DNA from: Modicisalibacter ilicicola DSM 19980
Lineage (GTDB): Bacteria; Pseudomonadota; Gammaproteobacteria; Pseudomonadales; Halomonadaceae
Assembly (NCBI RefSeq): GCF_900128925.1
Contig: NZ_FQUJ01000003.1
Coordinates: 62,001-126,000, forward strand
Direction: 5' to 3'
Length of the DNA: 64,000 nt
A model generated the notes under the pieces. It was given only the letters and a program-made list of their open reading frames with translations. It searched no databases and was not told the DNA's origin. Both the position numbers and the translations under genes were made by a program. Shown here piece by piece: positions 36,240 through 47,563 of this stretch (positions are counted from its first letter, which is position 1; each line of letters begins with the position of its first letter).

Positions 36240-38657
36240 CTAGAATTGGGTCGGTCGGTAACCGGGAATGGACTCTTCGAAGAAGCTGTCGGTTCCCTGC
36301 CCGACGCCTCCCAGGCCCTTGAACACGAAGCGCAGGAAGATCCCGCGATCGGTGTAGTCGTCGTCGATGGTGTTGGCGGTGTCGTTGTCCTCGACCCACT
36401 CGCGCCAGGCGATCTGCACACCGTAACAGCAGTCGTTCCACTGGACACCCGCCAACTGCTCCAGGGCGCGGTCGTTGGTGTTGTCGTAGGTGAAGCGACC
36501 GATCAGGTCCAGGCTCGCGCTGGCGCGATAGGCGAAGGAGACATCGTATTCTTCTCGATCGTAGCCCAGCTGATCCTCCTCGTCGCCGGAGGGGTCGAAG
36601 CCCTCTAGCTGCCAGCGATAGCCCAGGTTGAGCACGTGGCCGGCCGGGTCGCGATAGCGCAGGTAACTGGCCGTGCGCTCGGTGAGCTCGCGATCCACAT
36701 CGTAGAACCATTCGTAGCGCGTGCTCCAGCGGTCGGTGATCTGCCAGTCGAGCTGGGTGACCACCGGCGACTGGTCCCGGGTGGCGTTGTACCAGCCCTG
36801 GAAGTTGTCTTCCCGATCGGGGATCTGCGTATCGCCTTCCATGCCGATGGTGCGATCGTCGAAGTAGGTGCTCTGCCCCACCCCCAGGGAGAAGCGCTGG
36901 CGCCCACTGTCGTCCTCGAGAAAGCGTGTCGCCACCCCGTAGGAGACCTTGTTGACGTCGCCGATGCGATCGGCGCCGGTGAAGCGATAGGGCGACCAGA
37001 GCTGACCGTAGGAGAAGGCCCGCTCGTCGGTGTCGAAATCCGGGAACTCGCTCTGGTCGCGCTCGGGCACGTAGGCGTAGTAGAGCCGCGGCTCCAGGGT
37101 CTGGCGCCAGTCGGACGCGAAGGCGTTCAGCTCGCGCTCGAAGATCAGGCCACTGTCCAGCGAGCCGACCGGCACGGTGCGGGTCAGGCTGGTGTCGCGC
37201 TCGGTGTCGCGCTGGCCGTAATCCAGGTCGTAGGCGGTATGCAGCAGCTCGAAGCGTGGCTCGAGAAAGCCCCAGCGGGTGTCGCCGCGCCAGCCGGTGG
37301 CCGGGGCCAGGTGAACCCGGGAGCCCGTCGCCGACTCCGCGATCGGTACCCGGGTCTCGTCGACGTCCCGCCAGAAGTAGGTGGCGTTGGAGCGCCACTG
37401 CTGATAGAAGCCGTTGTCCTGGGACCAGCTGGCGTTGGCGGTCAGGCTCGGCAGACGGTAGAACGGCTTGTCGTTGTCCGCCAGGGGAAACTCGAGGCGC
37501 TGGTAGCCCTGGGCCTTGGCCTCGAGAAACCAGGTGGTGCCGCTGTAGCTGAGCTGGCCCAGGCGGGAGAGGTATTCGGTTTCGGTCTCACCGAAATCGC
37601 GGCCGAAATCCTCGAAATAGCGCCCGTCGCTGGCAGCACCGTAACGCAGGTTGTAGCGCAGCCGCGGGCTGAAGCGGCCGCGGTGGGCGTAATCCACGTA
37701 CCAGCGATCCTCGCCTTCGAAGACATCCTCGGGATCGTTGGGGTTGTCGTTGTCCCCCCCCTGGTCGCTGGAGAGGAACGCCCCTTCGATGCGCCCCTCG
37801 TCCTCGGGAAACAGGTAGCGGAACTCGCCACCGAGCAACAGCCCGTGATTGCTGAGCCAGCGTGGCGTCAGGGTAGCGTCGTAATTGGGCGCCAGGTTGA
37901 AGTAGTAGGGCTGCGCGTAATCGAAGGAATCCCCGGAAAAGGCCAGGGTCGGCCACAAGAAGCCGGATTGGCGACGATCATCGAGGGGAAAGCGCACCCA
38001 GGGCCAATAGAACACCGGCACGCGACCGACCTCCAGGCGCGCATTGGTCGCGGTGCCGACCCCCTCCTCGCGATCGAGCAGGATGTCGTTGCCGATCAAT
38101 CGCCACAGCCGGCTATCGGGTTCACAGGTGGTGAAGCTGGCCTCGCTCAGGCGATAGCGGCCATCCTCCAGACGCGCCAGACGCCGGGCATCGCCGCGCA
38201 GGCGCGACTCGTGCACCACGTAATGGGCACTGTCGATCTCGGCGGCATCGCTGTCCAGGGCCAGCTCCGCCGAGCCGCCCCGGACCAGCAGCCCCTGGTC
38301 GCGCAGGGTCAGCGGCCCTTCGGCGAACACCCGATCCCGGGCAGCGTTGACCCGGACCCGGGGAGACTGCAACTGGCGGCTGCCTCGACGCAGCACGACT
38401 TCGCCCCGCAGCAGCGTCTCGCCCTGTTCGCCATACTCGGCACTGTCCGATGACGACAGCACCTCCTCGGGCGTCGTGCCGGGGGCAAGCTCGTATTCCG
38501 GCATCACGTAACGGCCTCGACAAACGGCGCCTGGGGGAGCGTCCTCGCCCCAGGCCTGCCAGTCGAGCTGATCCGCCGGCAGCGACGGCGGGGGCGCCGC
38601 CTGGGTGCTGTTAGTGACCAGTCCGGCGAGGGCAGTCCACAACAATCGCTTGCCCAT
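36240..38657 (-). CDS. lptD: LPS-assembly protein LptD
   Basis: LptD is the outer-membrane barrel that, with LptE, inserts lipopolysaccharide into the outer leaflet. The 805-residue precursor has a signal peptide (about 1-20), an OstA-like periplasmic jellyroll (about 50-200) and a large C-terminal beta-barrel. Cysteines that form the two functional disulfides are in place: C46, C178 and the adjacent pair in NDCCYGVQ near 740. The conserved VPVFYWPWVRFPLDDRRQSG segment begins the barrel. It is the first gene of the lptD-surA-pdxA-rsmA-apaG-apaH unit. Confidence 0.97.
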   Translation of the reverse strand: MGKRLLWTALAGLVTNSTQAAPPPSLPADQLDWQAWGEDAPPGAVCRGRYVMPEYELAPGTTPEEVLSSSDSAEYGEQGETLLRGEVVLRRGSRQLQSPRVRVNAARDRVFAEGPLTLRDQGLLVRGGSAELALDSDAAEIDSAHYVVHESRLRGDARRLARLEDGRYRLSEASFTTCEPDSRLWRLIGNDILLDREEGVGTATNARLEVGRVPVFYWPWVRFPLDDRRQSGFLWPTLAFSGDSFDYAQPYYFNLAPNYDATLTPRWLSNHGLLLGGEFRYLFPEDEGRIEGAFLSSDQGGDNDNPNDPEDVFEGEDRWYVDYAHRGRFSPRLRYNLRYGAASDGRYFEDFGRDFGETETEYLSRLGQLSYSGTTWFLEAKAQGYQRLEFPLADNDKPFYRLPSLTANASWSQDNGFYQQWRSNATYFWRDVDETRVPIAESATGSRVHLAPATGWRGDTRWGFLEPRFELLHTAYDLDYGQRDTERDTSLTRTVPVGSLDSGLIFERELNAFASDWRQTLEPRLYYAYVPERDQSEFPDFDTDERAFSYGQLWSPYRFTGADRIGDVNKVSYGVATRFLEDDSGRQRFSLGVGQSTYFDDRTIGMEGDTQIPDREDNFQGWYNATRDQSPVVTQLDWQITDRWSTRYEWFYDVDRELTERTASYLRYRDPAGHVLNLGYRWQLEGFDPSGDEEDQLGYDREEYDVSFAYRASASLDLIGRFTYDNTNDRALEQLAGVQWNDCCYGVQIAWREWVEDNDTANTIDDDYTDRGIFLRFVFKGLGGVGQGTDSFFEESIPGYRPTQF

Positions 38658-38818
38658 GGGTCCTCGGTGTCCTTGGCGGTTGGAATCGGTATTATACAGT
38701 CCCCAAGCCGCACGTCCTCTTCTCGATGGCCTGGCGGCAGAACAAGAGACTGTGCTGGAAAGGCTGAGACGCTTTCAGCATGCGGTGGCCACCCACCCTC
38801 GTCAACCAAGGAGCCCGT

Positions 38819-40521
<1,703 letters not shown>

Positions 40522-40605
40522 CCGCCAGGACGACCGCTTAACGACGGCAGACACACAAGTGCTATGCTGCCTCTCACGCAAACGCCCACAGGGGGAAGAG
40601 AGTTC

Positions 40606-41025
40606 ATGAAAGCCAGCGTCAGATGGACCGAGGGTCGTCAGTTCGTCGCCGAATCCGGGAGTGGCCATAGCGTGGTGATCGACGGCCCCCCGGACCATGG
40701 CGGCCGCAACACCGGACCACGCCCCATGGAGATGCTGCTGATGGGCATGGGTGCCTGCACCGCCTTCGACGTGCTCGAAATCCTCGAGAAGTCCCGGGCC
40801 CCGGTGAGCGACTGCACCGCCAGCCTCGAGGCCGAGCGCGCCGACAGCGTGCCCAGCGTGTTCACCAGGATCCACGTGCACTTCACCGTCACCGGCAAGG
40901 GGCTCAAGGAGAGCCAGGTCAAGCGTGCCGTGGCGCTTTCGGCGGAGAAGTACTGCAGCGCCTCGATCATGCTCGTGCGAGGCGGCGTCGAGGTGTCACA
41001 TTCCTATGAGATCGTCGAGGGCTAG
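40606..41025 (+). CDS. OsmC-family protein, YhfA-like
   Basis: The 139-residue protein has the OsmC/Ohr fold with two conserved cysteines, one in MGACTAFDVLEIL near 48 and one in SAEKYCSASIML near 119. It is closest to E. coli YhfA (RWTEGRQFVAES start, MEMLLMGMGACTAFDV helix) rather than the hydroperoxide-detoxifying Ohr subgroup, so a thiol peroxidase activity is possible but uncertain. The start at 40606 follows GGGGGAAGAG. An upstream in-frame ATG at 40564 is less likely. Confidence 0.88.
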   Translation: MKASVRWTEGRQFVAESGSGHSVVIDGPPDHGGRNTGPRPMEMLLMGMGACTAFDVLEILEKSRAPVSDCTASLEAERADSVPSVFTRIHVHFTVTGKGLKESQVKRAVALSAEKYCSASIMLVRGGVEVSHSYEIVEG

Positions 41026-41083
41026 TCGAGTGCACGCGGCAGTGATGTCGCGGGCGTCTTGACCTGATGCCGAGGTGCTGGAT

Positions 41084-41725
41084 CTATAGGCGCGAGACGC
41101 TGGACGTCATGACCTTCGACACCAGGCGCATGCCGAGCTTGACCGGTGCGGGGAAGCGGCTGCCGCCGGCTTCCAGCGCCCAGTGCTCATGATGCGCCTC
41201 GTCCTCGCGCATCTGCTCGAGGATCGCCCGAGAACGCCGGTCCCCGGCCGGCAACTCGCCCAGGTGTCGGTCGAGATGCCTGCCCACCTGTTCCTCCGTG
41301 GCCGCGACGAATCCCAGGCTGACGTTGTCGCCGATCGCCCCGGCCAGCGCCCCCAGGCCGAAGGATGAAGCATAGAACAGCGGGTTGAGATAGCTGGTGC
41401 GGCCGTGCAGCTCGACGAGGCGCGCATCGCACCAGGCCAGGTGGTCGACCTCTTCCTGGGCGGCCTGCTCCATCTGCGCACGCGTGTCGGCCAGCCGGGC
41501 GGTGAGCCCCTGCCCCTGGTAAAGTGCCTGGGCACACACCTCCCCGGTGTGATTGACGCGCATCAGGCTCTCGGCATGACGGCGCTCGCGCTCGGTCATC
41601 TCGATATCCTGCAGATCTCTCGCCGGCGATGGGCGCGATGGCTGCGCGGCGTGAGGCACCAGCGTGCGCAGGATGGTGTCGAACTGATGAATGAGGTTGT
41701 CGCTGCGGGATAGCTTACGGTCCAT
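41084..41725 (-). CDS. coq7: 3-demethoxyubiquinol 3-hydroxylase, di-iron
   Basis: Coq7 carries out the last hydroxylation in ubiquinone synthesis. The 213-residue protein has the di-iron ligands in two ExxH helices: [30 protein letters not shown] and [10 protein letters not shown] near the C-terminus. The start at 41725 follows GGGAG. It is convergent with the OsmC gene and divergent from pgi. Confidence 0.95.
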   Translation of the reverse strand: MDRKLSRSDNLIHQFDTILRTLVPHAAQPSRPSPARDLQDIEMTERERRHAESLMRVNHTGEVCAQALYQGQGLTARLADTRAQMEQAAQEEVDHLAWCDARLVELHGRTSYLNPLFYASSFGLGALAGAIGDNVSLGFVAATEEQVGRHLDRHLGELPAGDRRSRAILEQMREDEAHHEHWALEAGGSRFPAPVKLGMRLVSKVMTSSVSRL

Positions 41726-41811
41726 GATGTACTCCCGGAAATTGCCTTTCCATTGTAGCCGAGCCCCGGGGGTATCAGAAGCCTCGATGCCGCTGGGCGA
41801 CATGCCCGAAC

Positions 41812-41829
41812 TGTAGTAAGTTTACTACA
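41812..41829. promoter_or_regulatory. 18-bp palindrome before pgi, candidate HexR operator
   Basis: TGTAGTAA (41812-41819), GT, TTACTACA (41822-41829) is a perfect palindrome 51 bases before the pgi start codon. The half-site resembles the TGTARTNN...NNAYTACA type sites of HexR, the KDPG-responsive RpiR-family repressor of sugar catabolism in gammaproteobacteria. No hexR gene is in the window. Position suggests control of the pgi-fructokinase unit. Confidence 0.55.
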
Positions 41830-41880
41830 TGGCGCAAGCCATTCCCGACAGGCTCATACCGACAACAACAGGAGGGTGCC

Positions 41881-43548
41881 ATGTTCCAACTGACTCGCAG
41901 CGTCACCTGGCAGGCCCTTGAGCGACTCCGCGACGACACCGCCCATGACCGTATCCGCGACTACTTTGCCCAGGACCCGCAGCGCTTCGACAAGATGAGC
42001 CTGCGAGTCGACGGGCTGTTTCTCGATTACTCCAAGCATCTGATCTCCGATGCGGTGCTGGCCAAGCTGCTGGAGCTGGCCGATCACTCGGCGCTGGTGC
42101 AGCGCCGCGCCCAGATGTTCTCTGGTGACATCATCAACGTCACCGAGAATCGCCCGGTGCTGCATACCGCCCTGCGCAATCAGGGCGACGAGCCGCTCTA
42201 CGTCGATGGCAAGGACGTGATGCCGGAAATCCACCAGACCCGGGAGCAGATCAGGCGCTTCTCGGAAGCCGTGCGCAGCGGCGAATGGCTGGGCTACAGC
42301 GGCGAGCGTATCAAGGACGTGGTCAACATCGGCATCGGCGGATCGGACCTGGGCCCCAACATGGCCTGCCGGGCACTGCTCAAGTACCGCCATTCGGGTC
42401 TCAACTTCCATTTCGTCTCCAATGTCGACGGCGCCCATATCCAGAAGGTGCTGCAACGCCTCGACCCGGCCACGACACTGTTCATCGTCTCGACCAAGAC
42501 CTTCTCCACTCAGGAGACACTGCTCAACGCCAAGACCGCGCGACGCTGGTTCCTCGACAACGCCGGCGACGATGCCGACGTGGGCGCCCACTTCATCGCC
42601 GCCTCGACCAACCGTGAGGCGGCCATGGCCTTCGGCATCCGCGAGGAGAATGTCTTCGAGTTCTGGGCCTGGGTCGGTGGTCGCTACTCAATGTGGTCCT
42701 CCATCGGCCTGCCGATAGCGCTGTCGATCGGCTTCGCGGGCTTCATGGAACTGCTCGAAGGCGCCTACGCCATGGATCGCCACTTCATCGAAGCGCCCAA
42801 CGCGCGCAACATGCCGGTGCTGCTGGCGCTGATCGGCATCTGGTACATCAACTTCCAGGGGGCCGAGACCCAGGCCATCGTGCCCTACGACCAGGCGCTG
42901 CATCAGCTGCCCGCGTTCCTGCAGCAGCTCGACATGGAGTCCAACGGCAAGTCGGTGAATATCTTCGGCCAGCCGGTCGACTACAAGACCGGCCCCATCG
43001 TCTGGGGTCAGACCGGCTCCAACGGCCAGCACGCCTTCTTCCAGCTGCTGCACCAGGGTACGCGCTACGTGCCCATCGACTTCATCGCCTCGCTGAAGCC
43101 CGAGCCCGGGGTCGAGGATCATCACTTCGCGCTGCTGACCAACATGCTCGCCCAGGCCAACGCCTTCATGGAGGGCAGCCAGGGTCAAGACCGGCAGCAT
43201 GGCCGGCTCGATCCCTACAGCTGCCCCGGCAATCGCCCCTCCAGTACCCTGCTGCTCGATGAATTGACGCCCCGCAACCTGGGCGCGTTGATCGCGCTCT
43301 ACGAACACAAGGTATTCGTGCAGGGGGTAATCTGGAACATCAACTCCTTCGATCAGTGGGGCGTGCAGCTGGGCAAGCGCATCGCCGGCGAGATCAGCGA
43401 ACGCATCGACGAGCGCACCCAGGACTTCGACGCCTCCACCCAGGGCCTGCTGGCACTGGTGCGAGCGCATTTCAAGGATCACCAGGCGTCGTCGACTCCC
43501 AGCCCGCCTCCCAACGATCCCTCCGCCAAAGAGGAGAAGCCTTCATGA
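41881..43548 (+). CDS. pgi: Glucose-6-phosphate isomerase
   Basis: Pgi interconverts glucose-6-phosphate and fructose-6-phosphate. The 555-residue protein has all family signatures: VNIGIGGSDLGPNMACRALL, FIVSTKTFSTQETLLNAKTA, the phosphosugar isomerase signature around GGRYSMWSSIGLPIALSIGF, and VYGQGVIW-type FVQGVIWNINSFDQWGVQLG with the catalytic Lys just after. AGGAGGG provides the ribosome site. Its stop overlaps the fructokinase start, so it can carry fructose-6-phosphate made from fructose into the glucose-6-phosphate pool. Confidence 0.97.
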   Translation: MFQLTRSVTWQALERLRDDTAHDRIRDYFAQDPQRFDKMSLRVDGLFLDYSKHLISDAVLAKLLELADHSALVQRRAQMFSGDIINVTENRPVLHTALRNQGDEPLYVDGKDVMPEIHQTREQIRRFSEAVRSGEWLGYSGERIKDVVNIGIGGSDLGPNMACRALLKYRHSGLNFHFVSNVDGAHIQKVLQRLDPATTLFIVSTKTFSTQETLLNAKTARRWFLDNAGDDADVGAHFIAASTNREAAMAFGIREENVFEFWAWVGGRYSMWSSIGLPIALSIGFAGFMELLEGAYAMDRHFIEAPNARNMPVLLALIGIWYINFQGAETQAIVPYDQALHQLPAFLQQLDMESNGKSVNIFGQPVDYKTGPIVWGQTGSNGQHAFFQLLHQGTRYVPIDFIASLKPEPGVEDHHFALLTNMLAQANAFMEGSQGQDRQHGRLDPYSCPGNRPSSTLLLDELTPRNLGALIALYEHKVFVQGVIWNINSFDQWGVQLGKRIAGEISERIDERTQDFDASTQGLLALVRAHFKDHQASSTPSPPPNDPSAKEEKPS

Positions 43549-44507
43549 CCCCGGTAATCGCCTTCGGCGAGGCCCTCGTCGACATGCTCTCCAGCCGCCT
43601 CGGCGACGACGCCGGGACAGGCCCTGAGACCTTCACCCCCTATGCCGGCGGCGCGCCGGCCAACGTGGCGGTGGCCTGCGCTCGCCTGGGGGTGCCCAGC
43701 CGCTTCCTGGGCATGCTCGGCGCGGATCACTTCGGCGATTTCCTGGCCCGGGAACTCGCCGCCCATGGCGTCGACACTTCGGGCGTGGTGAGGACGAGGG
43801 ATTCCCGCACGGCCCTGGCCTTCGTCTCCCGGGATGCAGACGGCGAACGCACCTTCGACTTCTACCGACCGCCGGCGGCGGATCTGCTCTATCGCATCGA
43901 GGACCTGCCCGCCCGGGTCTTCGACAGGCCGGCCATCCTGCACCTGTGCAGCAACAGCCTGACCGAAGACCCCATCACCCAGACCACGATGCGCCTGGCC
44001 GAGATGGCCCGCCGCGCCGACTGCCTGGTCAGCGTCGATGCCAACCTGCGGCACAACCTGTGGCACGACGGCCATGCCGAGATCGCCCGGGTGACGCAAC
44101 TGCTGGATCACGCTCACCTGGTCAAGCTCTCCCGAGAGGAGCTCGACTACCTGCGCGGCGATCACCCGGCAGATGCCTGGCTGGCCGAGCGCCTGGCCGC
44201 CGGAGTGCGCCTGATCGTGATCACCGATGGGGCCGGCGACGTGGAGGCACGCGGCGTCGACCTGGCGTTTCGTGTGACGCCACCCAGAGTAAAGGCCGTG
44301 GACACCACGGCGGGCGGCGACGCCTTCATCGGTGGCCTGCTGGCGATGCTTGCCGAGGACGGCATCGGCGGCGACTGGTATCGTGACGAACCGCGCCTGC
44401 GCCGGGCGCTGGATATTGCCTGCCGCTGCGGCGCCCATGCGGTGACCCGCCCCGGGGCCTATGTGGCGCTACCGACCCGTGCCGATCTCGAGGCCTTGCG
44501 GGAGTGA
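43545..44507 (+). CDS. PfkB-family carbohydrate kinase, probable fructokinase
   Basis: The 320-residue kinase has the PfkB N-terminal motif YAGGAPANVAVACARLG (about 31-47) and the C-terminal catalytic signature VDTTAGGDAFIGGLLAML with the Asp base near 254. Length and motifs match fructokinases of the ribokinase family. The ATGA overlap with pgi and the opposite polyol cluster, whose mannitol and sorbitol dehydrogenases both release D-fructose, make fructose the likely substrate. The specificity is inferred. Confidence 0.85.
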   Translation: MTPVIAFGEALVDMLSSRLGDDAGTGPETFTPYAGGAPANVAVACARLGVPSRFLGMLGADHFGDFLARELAAHGVDTSGVVRTRDSRTALAFVSRDADGERTFDFYRPPAADLLYRIEDLPARVFDRPAILHLCSNSLTEDPITQTTMRLAEMARRADCLVSVDANLRHNLWHDGHAEIARVTQLLDHAHLVKLSREELDYLRGDHPADAWLAERLAAGVRLIVITDGAGDVEARGVDLAFRVTPPRVKAVDTTAGGDAFIGGLLAMLAEDGIGGDWYRDEPRLRRALDIACRCGAHAVTRPGAYVALPTRADLEALRE

Positions 44508-44517
44508 TACAAGCGCC

Positions 44518-46005
44518 TCAGAGGGGCACGCCGTGGTGCTTGGCCAGCGCCCGTCGGTAACGCGCATAGACACCGTCATAGGCCTCGACGCTTGCCGGCA
44601 CCGGCTCGGCAAGCGAATACTCGTCGAGATGTACCAGGCGCGCGCAGAGAGCGTCGAGGGAATCGTTCGCCTGGCGATCACACCAGGCCGCCTGGATGGC
44701 GGCCCCCAGCGCCGCGGCATCGGTGATCTGCGGACAGATCACCGGGGTCGCGGTGATATCGGCGACCATCTGTCGCCACAGCGGGCTTTTCGCCCCGCCG
44801 CCGATCAGGCGGATCTGGCTCGTGCTCTCGGCCAGCTCTCCCAACAGTTCCAGGCCATAGCGCAGACCGAAAGTGGCGCTTTCGACCACCGCCCGGCAGA
44901 GGTTGGCCTGGGTGGCATTGAGGCTGGTCAGCCCCAGGAAAGTACCCGTGGCCTGGGGCAGCGCCGGCACCCGTTCGCCATTGAAGAACGGCAAGACGTT
45001 CACCCCTTCGGCGCCGATCGGGGCGCTGGCAATGCGCTTGCCGAAGGTCTGCAGATCGAGCCCGAACAGTTCGCGCACCCGGGTAGTCGCGGAGGTGACG
45101 TTCATGGTGCAGATCAGGGGTAGCCAACCACCGTGGCTAGCGCAGAAGTTAGCGACCATGGCATTGTCGGCGATCACCGGCGTGTCGGCATAGGCGCATA
45201 CCGTGCCCGAGGTACCCAGGCTCACGGTCACCATGCCCGGGAAGATATTGCCGGTACCGATGGCCCCGAGCATGTTGTCGCCGCCGCCGCTGGCGACCAG
45301 GACGCCATCACCTAGCCCCAACTCCCTGGCCAGGTCGGCACGCACCGTTCCGGCGGGTTCACGGGATTCGATCAGCCGCGGCAATACCCGCTCGGGGTCC
45401 AGCTCCGGAGCGATTTCGGCGAAGACATCCTCGCGCCAACGCCGCGTGCGGGTATCGAAGTAGCCGGTACCGGAAGCATCGCCAGCCTCGGCGACCCGTT
45501 CGCCGGTCAGCCAGAAGTTCAGGTAGTCGTGGGGCAACAGCAGGGCGTCGATGCGCCCATAGACCTCCGGATGCGTTTCACGCAGCCAGGCGATTTTCGA
45601 GGCGGTGTAACCGGTCTGCAGCACCAGGCCCAGCTTCTCCAGACAGCCCGCCTCGCCGCCGAGGCGTTCGACCAGGGCGGCGTTCTGCGCCGCGGTCTCG
45701 GTATCGCACCACAGCTTGGCCGGATGCACCGGTTCACCCTGGGCGTCGAGGGCCACCATGCCGTGCTGCTGACCGGAAACACCGATAGCGCGAACTCCTC
45801 GGGCATCGATGCCGGCCTTCGCCACGGCCTCCTGGAAAGCCCCGCGAAAGGCGCTCAGCCAGTCGGCGGGAGGCTGCTCGCGGCGGCCATTGTCCACCTC
45901 TACCAGAAGATGCGGCCGGCTCGCTTCACCGAGGATTCGTTCGCTTTCGACATCCACCACCATCACCTTGGTGCTCTGGGTACCGCAATCCACGCCGACA
46001 TACAT
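44518..46005 (-). CDS. xylB: Xylulokinase
   Basis: XylB phosphorylates D-xylulose to xylulose-5-phosphate. The 495-residue FGGY kinase has VGVDCGTQSTKVMVVD at the N-terminus, GVSGQQHGMVALDAQG, SLGTSGTVCAYADTPV and the C-terminal LIGGGAKSPLWRQMVAD. These are the xylulokinase forms of the ATPase-fold loops. It is the last gene of the polyol cluster, 21 bases after mtlK. D-xylulose would come from oxidation of D-arabitol by the cluster's mannitol-type dehydrogenase. Confidence 0.95.
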   Translation of the reverse strand: MYVGVDCGTQSTKVMVVDVESERILGEASRPHLLVEVDNGRREQPPADWLSAFRGAFQEAVAKAGIDARGVRAIGVSGQQHGMVALDAQGEPVHPAKLWCDTETAAQNAALVERLGGEAGCLEKLGLVLQTGYTASKIAWLRETHPEVYGRIDALLLPHDYLNFWLTGERVAEAGDASGTGYFDTRTRRWREDVFAEIAPELDPERVLPRLIESREPAGTVRADLARELGLGDGVLVASGGGDNMLGAIGTGNIFPGMVTVSLGTSGTVCAYADTPVIADNAMVANFCASHGGWLPLICTMNVTSATTRVRELFGLDLQTFGKRIASAPIGAEGVNVLPFFNGERVPALPQATGTFLGLTSLNATQANLCRAVVESATFGLRYGLELLGELAESTSQIRLIGGGAKSPLWRQMVADITATPVICPQITDAAALGAAIQAAWCDRQANDSLDALCARLVHLDEYSLAEPVPASVEAYDGVYARYRRALAKHHGVPL

Positions 46006-46026
46006 GCTTACGCCCCCCTCTTCTTT

Positions 46027-47505
46027 TCATCCAGACGTCGCCAGGGCTTCAAGGGTCGCCCGGGCACCGTGGCGATGCAGGCTGTCCAGGGCTTCGAGAT
46101 AGGCCTCGCGAAAGTGCGGGTTTTCCCCCAGATCGCCGAACAGCTCGCGATTGTCGATGAATGCCGTGGGCCGCGTGCGGTTGTCGGCGGCAATCGTCAT
46201 CAAGCTCTCCTTGAGGCGATCCACCACCTCGATGGGCTTCCCCTGTTCGTCGATGCCCTCGGCGTAGCGCGCCCAGCTCGCCACCACGGCGGCGGCATGG
46301 CGTATTTCGCCACCTTGCGCCAGCTGTTCACGGATGACCGGCAGCAGCCACTTGGGAATGCGATCCGAGCTCTCGGCGCACAGCCGGGCCAGGGTGTCCC
46401 GGATCTCGGGGTTGGCGAAGCGCTCGATCAGGGTGTGGCGATAGGCATCCAGGTCCATTCCCGGCACCGGCGCCAGGGTCGGCGTGGCCTCCAGCGTCAT
46501 GTAGGCGAGCAGGAAATCGACGAACAGCGGATCCTGACACACCTCATGCGCATGGCGATAACCCGCCAGATAGCCAAAGTAGGCCAGCGCCTGATGACTG
46601 GCATTGAGCAGCCGGAGTTTCATCAGCTCAAAAGGCTCGACGTCATCGACCACCTGCACGCCAACCATCTCGAAGGCGGGCCGCCCGACGATGAAGCGAT
46701 CCTCCAGCACCCACTGGGTGAAGGGTTCGCAGACCACCGGCCAGGCGTCCTCGATACCGAAGCGCTGGGAGACTTCCTCGATATCGGCAGGCGTCGTCAC
46801 CGGGGTGATGCGGTCGACCATCGAGTTGGGAAACGGCACCTTGGCCTCGACCCAGGCACCCAGTTCCTTGTCACGCTGGTGGGCGAAGGCGGTGAACATC
46901 TTGCGGGCAATATCGCCATTGCCCTGGATGTTGTCGCAGGACATCACCGTGAAAGGCGCGACGCCGCGTTCACGCCGCCGCGCGAGTGCCTCGATGACCA
47001 GGCCGAAGCTCGTCTTCGCGGCGGCGGGATGCGACAGATCGTGCTGGACATCGGCATTGGCGATATCGAATTCGCCGCTGACCGGATGGAAATTGTAGCC
47101 CCCCTCGGTGACCGTCAGCGAGACGATGCGAATGGCCGGGTCGGCCATTTTCTCGATCACCGCCTCCGGCGCGTCCGGGGCGAACAGATAATCGATCATC
47201 GACCCGATCACCCGGGCATCGTAGTGACCATCGGGATGCTTGACCACCAGGGTATACAGATGATCCTGGGCGGCGAGTATCTCCTGCATGCGCCGATCGC
47301 CAGGCATCACGCCGACACCGACGATGCCCCAGTCCAGCGCCTGGCCACGGTTCATCAACTCGTCCAGATACATGGCCTGATGCGCGCGATGGAAACCGCC
47401 GACGCCGATATGGACGATGCCCGTGGTTACCTTTTGGCGGTCATAGTCGGGAGAGGCGATATCAAGATTCAGGGTGTGCAGATTGGCGTCATTGAGGCGC
47501 GTCAT
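46027..47505 (-). CDS. mtlK: Mannitol/arabitol 2-dehydrogenase, long-chain polyol dehydrogenase
   Basis: The 492-residue zinc-independent enzyme oxidises D-mannitol to D-fructose, and often D-arabitol to D-xylulose, with NAD+. Motifs are IVHIGVGGFHRAHQAMYLDE at the nucleotide site, MSCDNIQGNGDIARKM, and the catalytic KLRLLNASHQALAYFG (Lys and the NxxH pair near 298-306). Length equals that of Pseudomonas and Rhodobacter mannitol 2-dehydrogenases. It is located between the small kinase and xylB. Confidence 0.95.
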   Translation of the reverse strand: MTRLNDANLHTLNLDIASPDYDRQKVTTGIVHIGVGGFHRAHQAMYLDELMNRGQALDWGIVGVGVMPGDRRMQEILAAQDHLYTLVVKHPDGHYDARVIGSMIDYLFAPDAPEAVIEKMADPAIRIVSLTVTEGGYNFHPVSGEFDIANADVQHDLSHPAAAKTSFGLVIEALARRRERGVAPFTVMSCDNIQGNGDIARKMFTAFAHQRDKELGAWVEAKVPFPNSMVDRITPVTTPADIEEVSQRFGIEDAWPVVCEPFTQWVLEDRFIVGRPAFEMVGVQVVDDVEPFELMKLRLLNASHQALAYFGYLAGYRHAHEVCQDPLFVDFLLAYMTLEATPTLAPVPGMDLDAYRHTLIERFANPEIRDTLARLCAESSDRIPKWLLPVIREQLAQGGEIRHAAAVVASWARYAEGIDEQGKPIEVVDRLKESLMTIAADNRTRPTAFIDNRELFGDLGENPHFREAYLEALDSLHRHGARATLEALATSG

Positions 47506-47563
47506 GGGGGTGCTCCTGCCGAAAGCGACGAAGGGTGATCGGTCAATTGGGGGTCAGAGGGCT

